From contig NZ_CAMLHM010000037.1 in the NCBI RefSeq assembly GCF_946479885.1, positions 1-41,925 of the forward strand: a stretch of DNA of 41,925 nt, in the 5' to 3' direction. The translations under genes were made by a program, and so were the position numbers. This DNA comes from an uncultured Devosia sp. (GTDB taxonomy: Bacteria; Pseudomonadota; Alphaproteobacteria; Rhizobiales; Devosiaceae). Below, piece after piece: positions 1 to 8,919 of this stretch. Positions within the stretch are counted from its first letter, which is position 1; every line of letters begins with the position of its first letter. The notes beneath the pieces are model-generated. The model saw only the letters and a list, made by a program, of their open reading frames with translations, did not search any database and was not told the origin of the DNA.

Positions 1-444
1 GGTCGGCTCGTCCAGCAGCAGGATATCGGGCTTGGGGGCAAGCACGCGCGCCAGTGCAGCGCGGCGGCCTTCGCCACCCGACAGGTTCCGTGGGTTTTCC
101 GCGCCGGTCAGTCCCAGCGAAGTCAGCAGATATTGCGCACGATATTCGTCATCGCCTGGCCCCAGCCCCGCCTCGACATACTCGAGCGTCGTCGCATAGG
201 CCGAAAGGTCGGGCTCCTGCGGCAGGTAGCGCAGGGTGGCGCTCGGCTCGACGAAACGCACGCCGCCATCATGGGTCACGTCGCCCGAGGCGATCTTGAG
301 CAAAGTCGATTTGCCCGAGCCGTTCCGACCCACCAGCGCGATGCGCTGGCCGGGCGAGACGATCAGTTCGGCGCTTTCGAGCAGCGTCGTGCCGCCGAAG
401 GTCAAATGGATGTTCTGAAGCGAAAGAAGGGGAGCTGCGGCCAT
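1..444 (-). CDS. ABC-F family ATPase, N-terminal part (gene runs off the window)
   Basis: The frame starts with ATG at 444 and is still open at base 1, giving the first 148 residues. It holds one nearly complete ABC ATPase domain: Walker A GRNGSGKST at about residues 38-46, a signature LSGGEGRRAALARVLA near residues 121-136, and a Walker B ending LLLDEPT at the window edge. There is no membrane segment. The early domain with no transporter partner and the LSGGE signature fit the soluble ABC-F/Uup type with two ATPase domains, which acts on ribosomes rather than in transport. The second domain, needed to confirm this, lies outside the window. An ordinary importer ATPase remains possible. A strong terminator sits about 105 bases upstream of the start, so the gene either has its own promoter downstream of it or depends on read-through. 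Confidence 0.75.
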   Translation of the reverse strand, partial: MAAAPLLSLQNIHLTFGGTTLLESAELIVSPGQRIALVGRNGSGKSTLLKIASGDVTHDGGVRFVEPSATLRYLPQEPDLSAYATTLEYVEAGLGPGDDEYRAQYLLTSLGLTGAENPRNLSGGEGRRAALARVLAPKPDILLLDEPT

Positions 445-548
445 GGCGCGGATAGAGCATAGACCCCGCGCAAAGAAAAGGCCGCTCAGGGCATGGCGGC
501 GCCGCGTCCGGCCACCACATGCATGCCCGAGCATGGCAAGCACGGGCG

Positions 549-591
549 AAAAAGAAAAGGCCGATCAGGACGTTGAGGATCCTGACCGGCC
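549..591 (-). terminator. Strong rho-independent terminator with no upstream protein gene
   Basis: On the minus strand a 12-bp stem (559-570 with 580-591, one G-U pair, 9-base loop) is followed by TTTTCTTTTT. It lies leftward of a palindromic promoter-like region and no convincing protein gene ends here, so it closes a short non-coding transcript or acts as an attenuator ahead of the ABC-F gene. Confidence 0.75.
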
Positions 592-672
592 CGGGGAGAC
601 GGTAGCAGCAAGCCCCGTCGTCTCGGCGCGGTGGCCACCGTTCCCCTCGGACCGATCACCGCCATCGCGATG
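549..672 (-). ncRNA. Candidate small RNA or leader transcript
   Basis: A TTGACA hexamer on the minus strand (706-701) lies inside a perfect palindrome. A weak -10 (TTTTCT, 683-678) follows 17 bases later, which would start RNA near 671 and end it at the terminator at 549. The RNA of about 120 nt is GC-rich with several small inverted repeats. A short frame inside it starts ATGGCGGTGATC, but its arginine- and proline-rich translation looks like chance. I recognise no known RNA family. It may be an sRNA or an attenuated leader of the ABC-F gene. Everything beyond the terminator and palindrome is inference. Confidence 0.35.
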
Positions 673-690
673 ACGGGAGAAAAGCACAGG

Positions 691-717
691 TTATTATGAG
701 TGTCAAACTCATAATAA
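691..717. promoter_or_regulatory. Perfect 11-bp palindrome containing a TGA-N9-TCA (RirA/IRO-like) core
   Basis: Arms TTATTATGAGT (691-701) and ACTCATAATAA (707-717) are exact inverted repeats with a 5-base spacer. The core TGA (697-699), nine bases, TCA (709-711) matches the published IRO consensus for RirA. The minus-strand -35 hexamer lies in the middle, as expected for a repressor site. The consensus fixes only six bases, so the RirA assignment rests also on rirA being the adjacent gene and on a second such site upstream of an iron importer at 14654-14684. Confidence 0.55.
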
Positions 718-739
718 TGACGACGCATGTTGAACGCAC

Positions 740-870
740 TTCACCTCTCCCTCTGGGGGAGAGGTCGACCCTCTTGGGTCGGGTGAGGGGGCCTTACAGG
801 TGCAGCGAGGGGAAAGGCCCCCTCACCCGTCGGCTTCGCCACCGACCTCTCCCCCGAAGGAAGAGGTGAA
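740..870. repeat. Inverted pair of palindromic intergenic repeats
   Basis: Two copies of a REP-like unit lie head to head. The left copy carries CACCTCTCCCTCTGGGGGAG (from 742) and ends GGGTGAGGGGGCCTT; the right copy begins AAGGCCCCCTCACCC and ends GAAGGAAGAGGTGAA. They form a long imperfect hairpin just past the stop of rirA and may serve as its terminator. A third copy of the unit is at 30138-30190. Confidence 0.75.
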
Positions 871-875
871 GAAAG

Positions 876-1337
876 TTAGTGCGCCGGTTCCATGACGGCT
901 TCGAGCGTCGACAGCCCGAGCCGGTCGCGGATAGAGCGCTTCTTGCTGGCGAGATCGGCGATGGTATAGCTGGCCAGCACGTCGAAGAAGGCACCCAGCG
1001 CCTCGCGCAGCGCGCCGTTGAGGTCGCATTCCCCGATCAGCGGGCAATCGGCGCCATCCTCGAAGCACTCGGCCAGGGCGAAGTTTTCCTCGGTCAGCCG
1101 GATCGTATCGAGCAGCGTGATGTCCTCTGCCTTCTTGCCCAGCTTGATGCCGCCATGGCGGCCGCGCACCGTGGCCAGGAGGCCATTTTCCACCAGCGGC
1201 TTGATCAGCTTGAACAGGAACAGTTCGGAAATATTGTAGGCCCTGGCGATGTCGGCGACGCGGCTCAGGCCCGGCTCATTGACGGCGCAATAGACCAGGG
1301 TGCGGATCGCATAGTTGGATTGGCGCGTCAGTCTCAC
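876..1337 (-). CDS. rirA: RirA, Rrf2-family iron-responsive regulator
   Basis: The 153-residue protein starts with GTG at 1337 and has the Rrf2 layout: a winged helix (residues 1-65, opening MRLTRQSNYAIRTL), a linker helix, and a cysteine cluster C91, C98, C104 that in this family holds an Fe-S cluster. The opening motif and the segment SELFLFKLIKPLVE are typical of RirA of rhizobia rather than NsrR or IscR. RirA represses iron-uptake genes under iron sufficiency. It lies alone between a leftward repeat and a divergent HU/IHF-like gene. A TTGACA is present on its strand at 1461-1456, and nearby TTTTAGAAT resembles half of an Irr ICE box, which would fit known Irr/RirA cross-control. IscR or another Rrf2 regulator is less likely. 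Confidence 0.85.
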   Translation of the reverse strand: MRLTRQSNYAIRTLVYCAVNEPGLSRVADIARAYNISELFLFKLIKPLVENGLLATVRGRHGGIKLGKKAEDITLLDTIRLTEENFALAECFEDGADCPLIGECDLNGALREALGAFFDVLASYTIADLASKKRSIRDRLGLSTLEAVMEPAH

Positions 1338-1516
1338 TTCGAACCTCGCTTGGGCGGAATCTACGGATGCCCCCGGCGCGACGCCGGAAGACCATCCTGA
1401 TTCTGCCTGTTTTTTCGTCCTAGAACGGCTCGCAGCTTATAACCATTCTAAAATATGTCAACTAAACCTGATCGACCTGTTCAGGTTTCTATCGACGCGG
1501 CGACCGCTGGACAGAC

Positions 1517-1543
1517 GTTTAAATTCCCCGTATGAATTTAAAC
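1517..1543. promoter_or_regulatory. Perfect 10-bp palindrome immediately upstream of the IHF-like gene
   Basis: GTTTAAATTC (1517-1526) and GAATTTAAAC (1534-1543) are exact inverted repeats separated by CCCGTAT. The right arm abuts the ribosome binding site AGGGAGA (1543-1549) of the gene starting at 1558. It could be an operator or a hairpin in the 5' leader that controls access to the ribosome site. The binding protein is unknown. Confidence 0.6.
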
Positions 1544-1557
1544 AGGGAGACGGCAGA

Positions 1558-1890
1558 TTGACCACGACTATTACGCGAGCCATGCTCAGCGAGGCGGCGG
1601 CCCAACGCACCGGTTTAAGCAAGTCAGAGACGGCAGCGATTGGCGAAGCCATGTTCGCACTGATGGGTGAGGCCCTGATGGCGGGCGAGAACGTCAAGCT
1701 CACGGCCTTCGGCTCATTGCAGGTACGGGCCCGCGCCGAGCGGCTGGGCCGCAATCCGCGCACCGGCACCGAACACCGCATTTCGCCACGGCAGACCGTG
1801 GTGTTCACGCCCAGCGCCCAGCTGCGCGAAGCGCTCGAGAGCGCCGCCAGCCCCGCCGTTTCAGCCAGCCTGGTCCGCGAGACGGCGTGA
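1558..1890 (+). CDS. HU/IHF-family DNA-binding protein, IhfA-like
   Basis: I chose the TTG at 1558 because a good ribosome site (GGGAGA, 1545-1550) lies 7 bases before it and because the family's N-terminus aligns there; the frame extends further up but that part has no family similarity. The 110-residue product has the bacterial histone-like fold: helical N-half (LSKSETAAIGEAMFALM), then GENVKLTAFGSLQVR, the DNA-contacting arm RLGRNPRTGTEHRISPRQTV, and a short C-terminal helix. RNPRTG and ISPR fit IHF subunits, alpha more than beta. Main-chromosome ihfA in this group usually neighbours a MerR regulator gene, which is absent, so this may be a paralogue. The last 30 bases overlap the 3' end of the convergent ROK gene. 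Confidence 0.75.
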   Translation: MTTTITRAMLSEAAAQRTGLSKSETAAIGEAMFALMGEALMAGENVKLTAFGSLQVRARAERLGRNPRTGTEHRISPRQTVVFTPSAQLREALESAASPAVSASLVRETA

Positions 1891-3078
1891 AAAGTAGCGC
1901 CGGTAGAGCGTGAGCTCGGCCGCGCCGACCGCCGGCGCCAGGGCGCCGCGATGCCCCGGGACCACCTGCGGCGGCACATAGGGCGCGGTGGGCAGCAACC
2001 GCAATTCGCTCTCCAACCGTTCCACCAGCGGCGCCACGACGGCCGCGGGCAGGATGCTGTCGATGACCACGAGCTTGGTCTCGATCACCGTTCCGGTATT
2101 GAACACGACCTTGGCCAGCGCCCGCGCGCTGTCGGCCAGCCATTGCTCGAGCACTGGCCCGAAGCCCGGCCAATCCCACTCGGCGGGGTCGAGGGGGCCT
2201 GGATCCAGGCCCGCCCCGGCAAGTCGGGAGCGCAAGGCCGCGACGGAGGCGATGAGATGGGCCGGCAGCAGGCGGCCATGGCCATCGCTCACCAGCATCG
2301 AGCCCAGATTGGCCGAATTGCCGGTTGGCCCTTCCCAGAGCTGACCCTCGCCGACAATGCCGGCAGCGATGAAATGGGAGATCAGGAAATACATGAAATC
2401 GGTCGGGCGGGGCCGGGGAAAGGCCGTCAGCTGGGCCCAGCAGGCGGCGTTGCCGTCATTGAAGAGACTGACCTCTAGGCCGGTCCGCCGCCGCAGTTCG
2501 TCGGCCAGATCAAGCTTGCGCCACAGCTCGACCTGGCGCTGCGGAGCCATGACGGCACCGAGGTTGTCGGCGAGATTGGTGGGCAGGGCCACGCCGATAT
2601 TGCCCAGGCGCGCCCGCTGCACTTCGCTGAGGGGCGCCAACACCTCGGTCATCATCGCGATGATCGCTTCGACAATGCCTGACGCATCGGGATAGTCGTG
2701 ATCGCGCCGCCGGCGTCCCAAAACCTGGCCATTGAGATTGACCAGCAGCACCTCCAGATGCCGCCAGCCGATTTCGACTCCCACGGCGAACGCGCCTTCG
2801 GGCTGGAGGAAAATCGGGGTGGCAGGCTGGCCGCGCCGGCCACGCAGCACCTCGCCCCGCACGATCAATCCGGCATTGTCGAGATCGGCCAGGATGGCCG
2901 AGACGGTCTGCGGCGCCAGGCCCGACTGCCGGGCAATATCGGCATTGGACACGCCGGGATTGAAGCCGATCACGGTTAGCACGGCGCGCTCATTGGCCTT
3001 GCGCAGGCCCTGATGCTGCAGCCCGCGACCTCTCGCATCAAAGACGTCGCGCACCGGCTCGGAGATCATGGTCGACAT
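1861..3078 (-). CDS. ROK-family transcriptional regulator
   Basis: A 405-residue protein with an N-terminal winged helix (about residues 25-75, helices NADIARQSGLAPQTVSAIL) followed by a ROK/actin-like ATPase-fold domain with VGVEIGWRHLEVLLVN as phosphate-1 motif and FNDGNAACWAQL as the conserved Asp-Asn region. Members of this family repress sugar operons (NagC, XylR, Mlc type) and respond to sugars or sugar phosphates. The usual ROK zinc motif (three Cys and one His after the sugar loop) is not present: the segment after EGPTGNSANLGSML has no cysteines. Its position next to the mannoside operon makes a role in that operon or in the neighbouring GNAT gene plausible, but this is inference. 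It is divergent from the GNAT gene. Confidence 0.85.
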   Translation of the reverse strand: MSTMISEPVRDVFDARGRGLQHQGLRKANERAVLTVIGFNPGVSNADIARQSGLAPQTVSAILADLDNAGLIVRGEVLRGRRGQPATPIFLQPEGAFAVGVEIGWRHLEVLLVNLNGQVLGRRRRDHDYPDASGIVEAIIAMMTEVLAPLSEVQRARLGNIGVALPTNLADNLGAVMAPQRQVELWRKLDLADELRRRTGLEVSLFNDGNAACWAQLTAFPRPRPTDFMYFLISHFIAAGIVGEGQLWEGPTGNSANLGSMLVSDGHGRLLPAHLIASVAALRSRLAGAGLDPGPLDPAEWDWPGFGPVLEQWLADSARALAKVVFNTGTVIETKLVVIDSILPAAVVAPLVERLESELRLLPTAPYVPPQVVPGHRGALAPAVGAAELTLYRRYFSRRLADQAG

Positions 3079-3321
3079 CCCAAATCAACCACCCCCTGCC
3101 ACAACGGCGCGAACATCGCCGGCGACCGGAGGCATGAAAATAATGAAGGTGGCACGCGCGCCGCAAACGCCGTGGGCCTGATTCGAAAGGCAAGAGCGGC
3201 GATCATGTCAAAGGGGCAGCCAGCCGCCAAGCCCCGGGCGAGCGCGTAGGGGTACTTGGCCAAGATGGCGCGGCGGATCGGCGCGGCCTATAACGCGCTG
3301 GCTTGGGGCGAGGAGGCAGCC

Positions 3322-3840
3322 ATGGTCGACGTGAGGCGCATAACCGAGGCGGACATACCCGGATTCCACGCGGCACTCGACGCCGTGGCTCGCGACGCCA
3401 ATTTCCTCCGCGGCAACCAGGCGCCGCCCTACGACGCCGTCGCCAGCTTCGTTTGCGGCAATATCGAAAGCGGAAACCCGCAATTTGTCGCCGTGACGCC
3501 AGACGGCCAGGTCGTGGGCTGGTGCGACATCGTGCGGGGGAGTGGCGCCCACGAGCGCCATCTGGGTGAACTGGGCATGGGCGTCGTCGCGGCCTGGCGC
3601 GGGCGCGGCGTGGGCAGGAGCCTGCTGCTGGAAACAGTGGCGGCCGCCGATGCGGCGGCCTTCCTGCGGGTGGAACTCAGCGTGCATGCCGACAACATCG
3701 CGGCCCTGTCGCTCTATCGCAATTCCGGCTTCGCCGAAGAAGGCCGCAAGCTGAAGGCCCGCCTCAAATCCTCCGGCCCGGTGGACGTGATCATGATGGC
3801 CCGCCTGCGCCCCGACAGCGCGTGGCCATCGCCGTCATAG
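3322..3840 (+). CDS. GNAT-family N-acetyltransferase
   Basis: ATG at 3322 is preferred over an in-frame ATG at 3256 because GGCGAGGAGG lies 5 bases before it and the domain begins VDVRRITEADIPGFHAAL. The 172-residue product is a complete GNAT domain: acetyl-CoA motif A with LGMGVVAAWRGRGVGRSLL, then VELSVHADNIAALSLYRNSG, the classic motif B. The acceptor is unknown; GNAT enzymes of this size acetylate protein N-termini, amino acids, antibiotics or small amines. It ends 3 bases before the convergent end of the MalK-type ATPase gene. Confidence 0.85.
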   Translation: MVDVRRITEADIPGFHAALDAVARDANFLRGNQAPPYDAVASFVCGNIESGNPQFVAVTPDGQVVGWCDIVRGSGAHERHLGELGMGVVAAWRGRGVGRSLLLETVAAADAAAFLRVELSVHADNIAALSLYRNSGFAEEGRKLKARLKSSGPVDVIMMARLRPDSAWPSPS

Positions 3841-3843
3841 GCG

Positions 3844-4899
<1,056 letters not shown>

Positions 4900-4909
4900 G
4901 GAAGCCTCC

Positions 4910-7900
4910 TCAGGTTTCGATCAACAGCGTGGCAATTTCGAAAGGCCGGAGCGACAGGGTTACGCCATTGTCCTTGATTTCCAATGGCTTGCCTGCATCC
5001 TCCTCCATCAGGTTGACTGTTCGAACCGACTTCACCGGAATGCCGAAGGTGATGGTCGCCTCCGCCCGGATATTGGCGTGCTCGAAGATGCGCAGCACCA
5101 CGGCGTCGGACTTTTCGGCCTTTTTGACGGTTTCCAGCGTGATGTTATCCACGTCGGCTTGGGCGAAGCTAAACTGGCTGAACTCACTGGCAGCAACGGA
5201 GGCGTGCTTGAGCGAACCGATGACGGCTACGGGATTGTTGAAGCGTTCAGCGGCGCGATGCACGTCGGCGAGATCAGCAACGCCGTCATGCACGAACAGG
5301 GCGTAACGCAGGCGGTGCTCGCCGACGTCGGCATCGGGGCTTGGGAAGGTCGAGCCACGCACCAGGGTCAAGCGAACCGATTGTTCGAGGCAGTCATAAG
5401 CATACTTGCAGTCGTTGAGCAGGGCGATGCCGAAATCGGCCTCGCTGAGATCGACCCAGCGGTGCATCGAAGCCTCGAAGCGCGCACGATCCCAGGTGGT
5501 GTTGCGATGGGTCGGGCGGCGGACGTGGCCGAACTGGATTTCCGAGCGGATTTCCGAGGTATTGAGGTCGAATGGGAACTGAGCCTTGAGCACGGTATGG
5601 CGCTCCTGCCAGTCGATGAAGGTGTCGAATTCGACCTGTCGCTGGCCGGCGGCGAGCGAGATGACTTGGACGACCTTGGACTTCTGGTAGGTGCGTTCGA
5701 CGCGGATGGCGGCGCGGTGGGGGCCGGTTTCCACCACTGAGATCAATGACTTAGCGTCTGCCAACGGCCAGAACTGTTCCTCGAAATAGCGGTCGATATC
5801 CCAGGCGTCCCATTCCATGGGCTTGTCTTCGTAGGCGATCAGGCGATTGGCGGTCTTGCCGGGCTCGAGCGTCTCGCGATTGCGGGTCTTGTCGAAGACC
5901 GAGGTGATCTCGCCTGATTTATCGAAGGTGACCCTAAGCAGCTCATTTTCCAGATGTTTTTCGGAAACTGAGAGCGGCGACGTGGTGTTGCTGGCGCCGC
6001 CGGAAACGACCTGCCCACCGGTCCAGCCGAGGGGAGACATATCGGAAACCGGCGCGGCAAAGGCGCTGGAACCATCGGCCGCAACGACCTTCTGGAACGG
6101 GTGCACCGCCCCGTCGGTCGCCAGGGACGCCCCGTCCAAAGTCGATTCCGAACGGAAAATAACCAATCCTGATCGCGTCTGGCCGGTGAAATTGAACAGG
6201 CGGAGCTGATCGGCGCCCGGCTTGGAGAAAGCCTGGGCGGCGGCGTGCCAGGGACCGTTCTGCGACCCCAGGGTCGAGAAGATCTGGCCGTACTCGTTGT
6301 CGCTATCGACATAGACCTCGGGGATCGAGGTGCCGGGAAGGATGTCGTGGAACTGGTTGATGAGCACCAGCTCCCAGAACTCGGCCAGCGTGTCGCTCGG
6401 GTAAGCGGCGCCTGATTGGGTCAGGGCCATGGCGCCCAGGAATTCGAGTTCACGCAGCAGGCGTTCGGCCTTGCGGTTGTTGGCCTTGTTCTTGGCGACC
6501 GAGGTCAGCGTGCCGCGGTGGTATTGCAGGTAGAGCTCGCCATTCCACACCGGGAACTTGTTGCCGGGCGCATCCATCTTCTTGCCGAGGCGATCGAGGA
6601 ACGGGACGATGCCTTCGAGCTTGACGCGGGGGGCGCCGGGAATGCCGCGTTCGAGGCGGATGCCGCGCTCGATCATGCCGCGGGTCGGGCCGCCGCCGCC
6701 GTCGCCATAGCCATAGGACATGACGACTTCGTTGTGCACGGCCTTGGGCTCGTAGCGCTTCCAGGCGCCCATGGTTTCGCTGACCGAGAGATCGCCATTG
6801 TAGGTGGTGAAGATCTGCTCGCTGTCATATTTCTGCGCGGTGATGAGCTGCGCCTTGGTGACTGTGCCGTCGATGCCGCGCCAATGGAAACTGTCATAGG
6901 GATGGCGGTCGGTATCGTTCCAGCTGAGCTTGCTGGTGACAAAATACTTGAGGCCCGACTTGTCCATCACCTGGGGCAGGTTGGCCGAATAGCCGAAGGT
7001 ATCGGGCAGCCAGACCGTCTTGGGGTCGACGCCGAAATGCTCGAGGTGGAAGCGGCGGCCGCGCATGATCTGGCGGACCAGCGACTCGCCCGAGACGATG
7101 TTGACGTCGGGCTCCACCCACATGGCGCCTTCGATCTCGAAATGGCCGGACTTGACCTTTTTGAGCATGCGCTCCCAGAGCTCTGGATAATCCTTCTTGA
7201 GGAAATCGAAGAGCACCGACTGGTTATACATGAAGATGAATTCGGGATACTCCTCCATCAGGTTGAGCACCGTGGCGAAGGAACGAGCGGTCTTGTCGCG
7301 GGTATGCAGCACGCGCCAGAGCCAGCCCACGTCGAGGTGGGTGGAGCCCACCGCGGTGATCTGCGGCTGGGTCTCGGTATCGACCAGTTTGTAGATTTCG
7401 CCGGCAATCTTCTCGGCAGCGCCGAGCGAGGCTTCAAACTCCGGCGTGAAGCCATCGCGGCGATCGAGGGCGCGCAAGGCGCGGTCGATGATGTTCAGGA
7501 TGGCCTGGCGCCGCGGGTCGTTCTGGTAGAGGCGCACGGCGACGTCTAGAGGCGTCTGCAGGTCCCAGTAGAGCTTTTCTGCGCGCTCGCTGCGGGTATA
7601 GAAATCGACGGTGAAGCCGACCAGCGGACGCTCGAAGAAGGTGAAGGCATTGACCAGCAGGGTGTGCTTGCTGCCCGGCTTGGCATTGCGCTCGATGACC
7701 AGCTCGGTGTGATTGCCGTCGAGCGCCTGGGCGATCTTGCCATCGATATAGGCCAGGCATTGCGGGTCGGTGGAGCCGGGGCGATCCTGCCACTGGCTGG
7801 TGAACTTGAGCACGAAAGTCTTGCCCTTGGCCGCCTCGGGCACGGTGACTTCAGCGGCGAACCAGGTATGCCCCTGCTTCTTGGCCCAGACCGAATGGGG

Positions 7901-8110
7901 GCCGAACTGCTCCCATTTGAGCCAATCGGCCTTGAGCGCCTGCTCCGCCGAGATGTCGGCGCGCTGCACGTGCCACTGCCAGGCGACATCGGCGACCGGC
8001 GTCAGGATCTTGCTCTCCAGGTCGGCGCAAAGCCGAATGAGCTTTCCTTCCATCTTGAGATCGTCGTCCAGCAAACCGAGCTTGGTCGACATGGGATTGG
8101 AATAGGTCAT
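4910..8110 (-). CDS. Alpha-mannosidase, glycoside hydrolase family 38
   Basis: A 1066-residue enzyme that releases mannose from alpha-mannosides. The GH38 zinc/catalytic motif STHLDVGWLWR is at residues 256-266 (H258, D260), the presumed nucleophile is D370 in WLPDTFGYSANLP, and EIEGAMWVEPD precedes it. The C-terminal beta-rich mannosidase domain follows residue about 560. There is no signal peptide, so it should act in the cytoplasm on imported oligosaccharides, like the MAN2C1-type class of similar length. The start overlaps the preceding permease stop by four bases (ATGA), which supports translational coupling. It sits inside an ABC importer operon, which points to small alpha-mannosides as the transported substrate. 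Confidence 0.93.
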   Translation of the reverse strand: MTYSNPMSTKLGLLDDDLKMEGKLIRLCADLESKILTPVADVAWQWHVQRADISAEQALKADWLKWEQFGPHSVWAKKQGHTWFAAEVTVPEAAKGKTFVLKFTSQWQDRPGSTDPQCLAYIDGKIAQALDGNHTELVIERNAKPGSKHTLLVNAFTFFERPLVGFTVDFYTRSERAEKLYWDLQTPLDVAVRLYQNDPRRQAILNIIDRALRALDRRDGFTPEFEASLGAAEKIAGEIYKLVDTETQPQITAVGSTHLDVGWLWRVLHTRDKTARSFATVLNLMEEYPEFIFMYNQSVLFDFLKKDYPELWERMLKKVKSGHFEIEGAMWVEPDVNIVSGESLVRQIMRGRRFHLEHFGVDPKTVWLPDTFGYSANLPQVMDKSGLKYFVTSKLSWNDTDRHPYDSFHWRGIDGTVTKAQLITAQKYDSEQIFTTYNGDLSVSETMGAWKRYEPKAVHNEVVMSYGYGDGGGGPTRGMIERGIRLERGIPGAPRVKLEGIVPFLDRLGKKMDAPGNKFPVWNGELYLQYHRGTLTSVAKNKANNRKAERLLRELEFLGAMALTQSGAAYPSDTLAEFWELVLINQFHDILPGTSIPEVYVDSDNEYGQIFSTLGSQNGPWHAAAQAFSKPGADQLRLFNFTGQTRSGLVIFRSESTLDGASLATDGAVHPFQKVVAADGSSAFAAPVSDMSPLGWTGGQVVSGGASNTTSPLSVSEKHLENELLRVTFDKSGEITSVFDKTRNRETLEPGKTANRLIAYEDKPMEWDAWDIDRYFEEQFWPLADAKSLISVVETGPHRAAIRVERTYQKSKVVQVISLAAGQRQVEFDTFIDWQERHTVLKAQFPFDLNTSEIRSEIQFGHVRRPTHRNTTWDRARFEASMHRWVDLSEADFGIALLNDCKYAYDCLEQSVRLTLVRGSTFPSPDADVGEHRLRYALFVHDGVADLADVHRAAERFNNPVAVIGSLKHASVAASEFSQFSFAQADVDNITLETVKKAEKSDAVVLRIFEHANIRAEATITFGIPVKSVRTVNLMEEDAGKPLEIKDNGVTLSLRPFEIATLLIET

Positions 8111-8919
8111 CCTTTAACTCCGACACCGGCGAACCCTGTGTTCATGTTGCGCCGTAACAAGAAATAGACGCCGACCGCCGGCGCTGCGTAGATGATGGAA
8201 AAGGCCGTGAGGAAGCCGTAGTTGATGGCCCCCTGCTGGCCGAAGGCGGCGTAGAGACCCACCGACATGGGGAAGGCATCCTGCACGCGGGCAAAGATCA
8301 GCGGCAGCAGGAACTCGTTCCAGGCGCCGGTGAAGCTGTAGAACCAGACCACTGCAATGCCGGCACGCGACATGGGCAGCACGATTTTGGTGACGATCTG
8401 CAGCAGCGACGCGCCTTCGACATAGGCCGCCTCTTCCAGCTCGATCGGCACGGTATCGAAGAAGTTCTTCAGCAGCAGCAGCGTGAACGGCAGGTTGAGG
8501 ATGGTGAGCGCGACGATGACGCCGAACTGGTTGAGCAGGCCACCGCGCTGGGCGGCGAAATAGAGCGGCACCAGCACGCCCGCCGATGGCAGCATGCGCA
8601 GCAGCACCAGCGTCCAGAGGAACGCGTTGCGGCCCGGGATGCGCAGCCGAGACAGCGGATAGGCGGCCGAGATACCGACGATGACGCTGAGCGTCGCCGT
8701 GCCGGCGGCGATCAGCATGGAATTGAGGAACTGCTTGCCGGCATTGCCGCTGATGGCGAGCGCGAAATTGTCGAGGCCCACCGCGCGCGGGATTTCGAGC
8801 TGGCCGGTGGACAGCGGGTTGAAGGCATTCAGGAACAGCCAGGAAAACGGGCTGACCCAGATGACGGCCATGAATGCCAGCGCAATTGCCGTGATGCGCG
8901 AGGTGCTGGTCGTTTCCAT
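8107..8919 (-). CDS. Sugar ABC importer permease, MalG type
   Basis: A 270-residue inner-membrane protein with about six hydrophobic helices, starting with a first helix at residues 9-30. The cytoplasmic EAA loop that docks the ATPase is visible as EEAAYVEGASLLQIVTKIVLP. It pairs with the MalF-like permease encoded just upstream: the upstream stop and this ATG share one base (TAATG at 8919). Its own stop overlaps the mannosidase start. Function: second permease subunit of the probable mannoside importer. Confidence 0.92.
   Translation of the reverse strand: METTSTSRITAIALAFMAVIWVSPFSWLFLNAFNPLSTGQLEIPRAVGLDNFALAISGNAGKQFLNSMLIAAGTATLSVIVGISAAYPLSRLRIPGRNAFLWTLVLLRMLPSAGVLVPLYFAAQRGGLLNQFGVIVALTILNLPFTLLLLKNFFDTVPIELEEAAYVEGASLLQIVTKIVLPMSRAGIAVVWFYSFTGAWNEFLLPLIFARVQDAFPMSVGLYAAFGQQGAINYGFLTAFSIIYAAPAVGVYFLLRRNMNTGFAGVGVKG

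Noticed and set aside
54..462. Rightward reading frames over the ABC-F gene start
   Set aside because: They are shadows of the leftward ATPase frame, have no ribosome site and low-complexity translations.
6416..7549. A 377-codon rightward frame inside the mannosidase gene
   Set aside because: It is the antisense of a clear GH38 protein in a high-GC gene, where long antisense frames are common; the translation has no recognisable domain.
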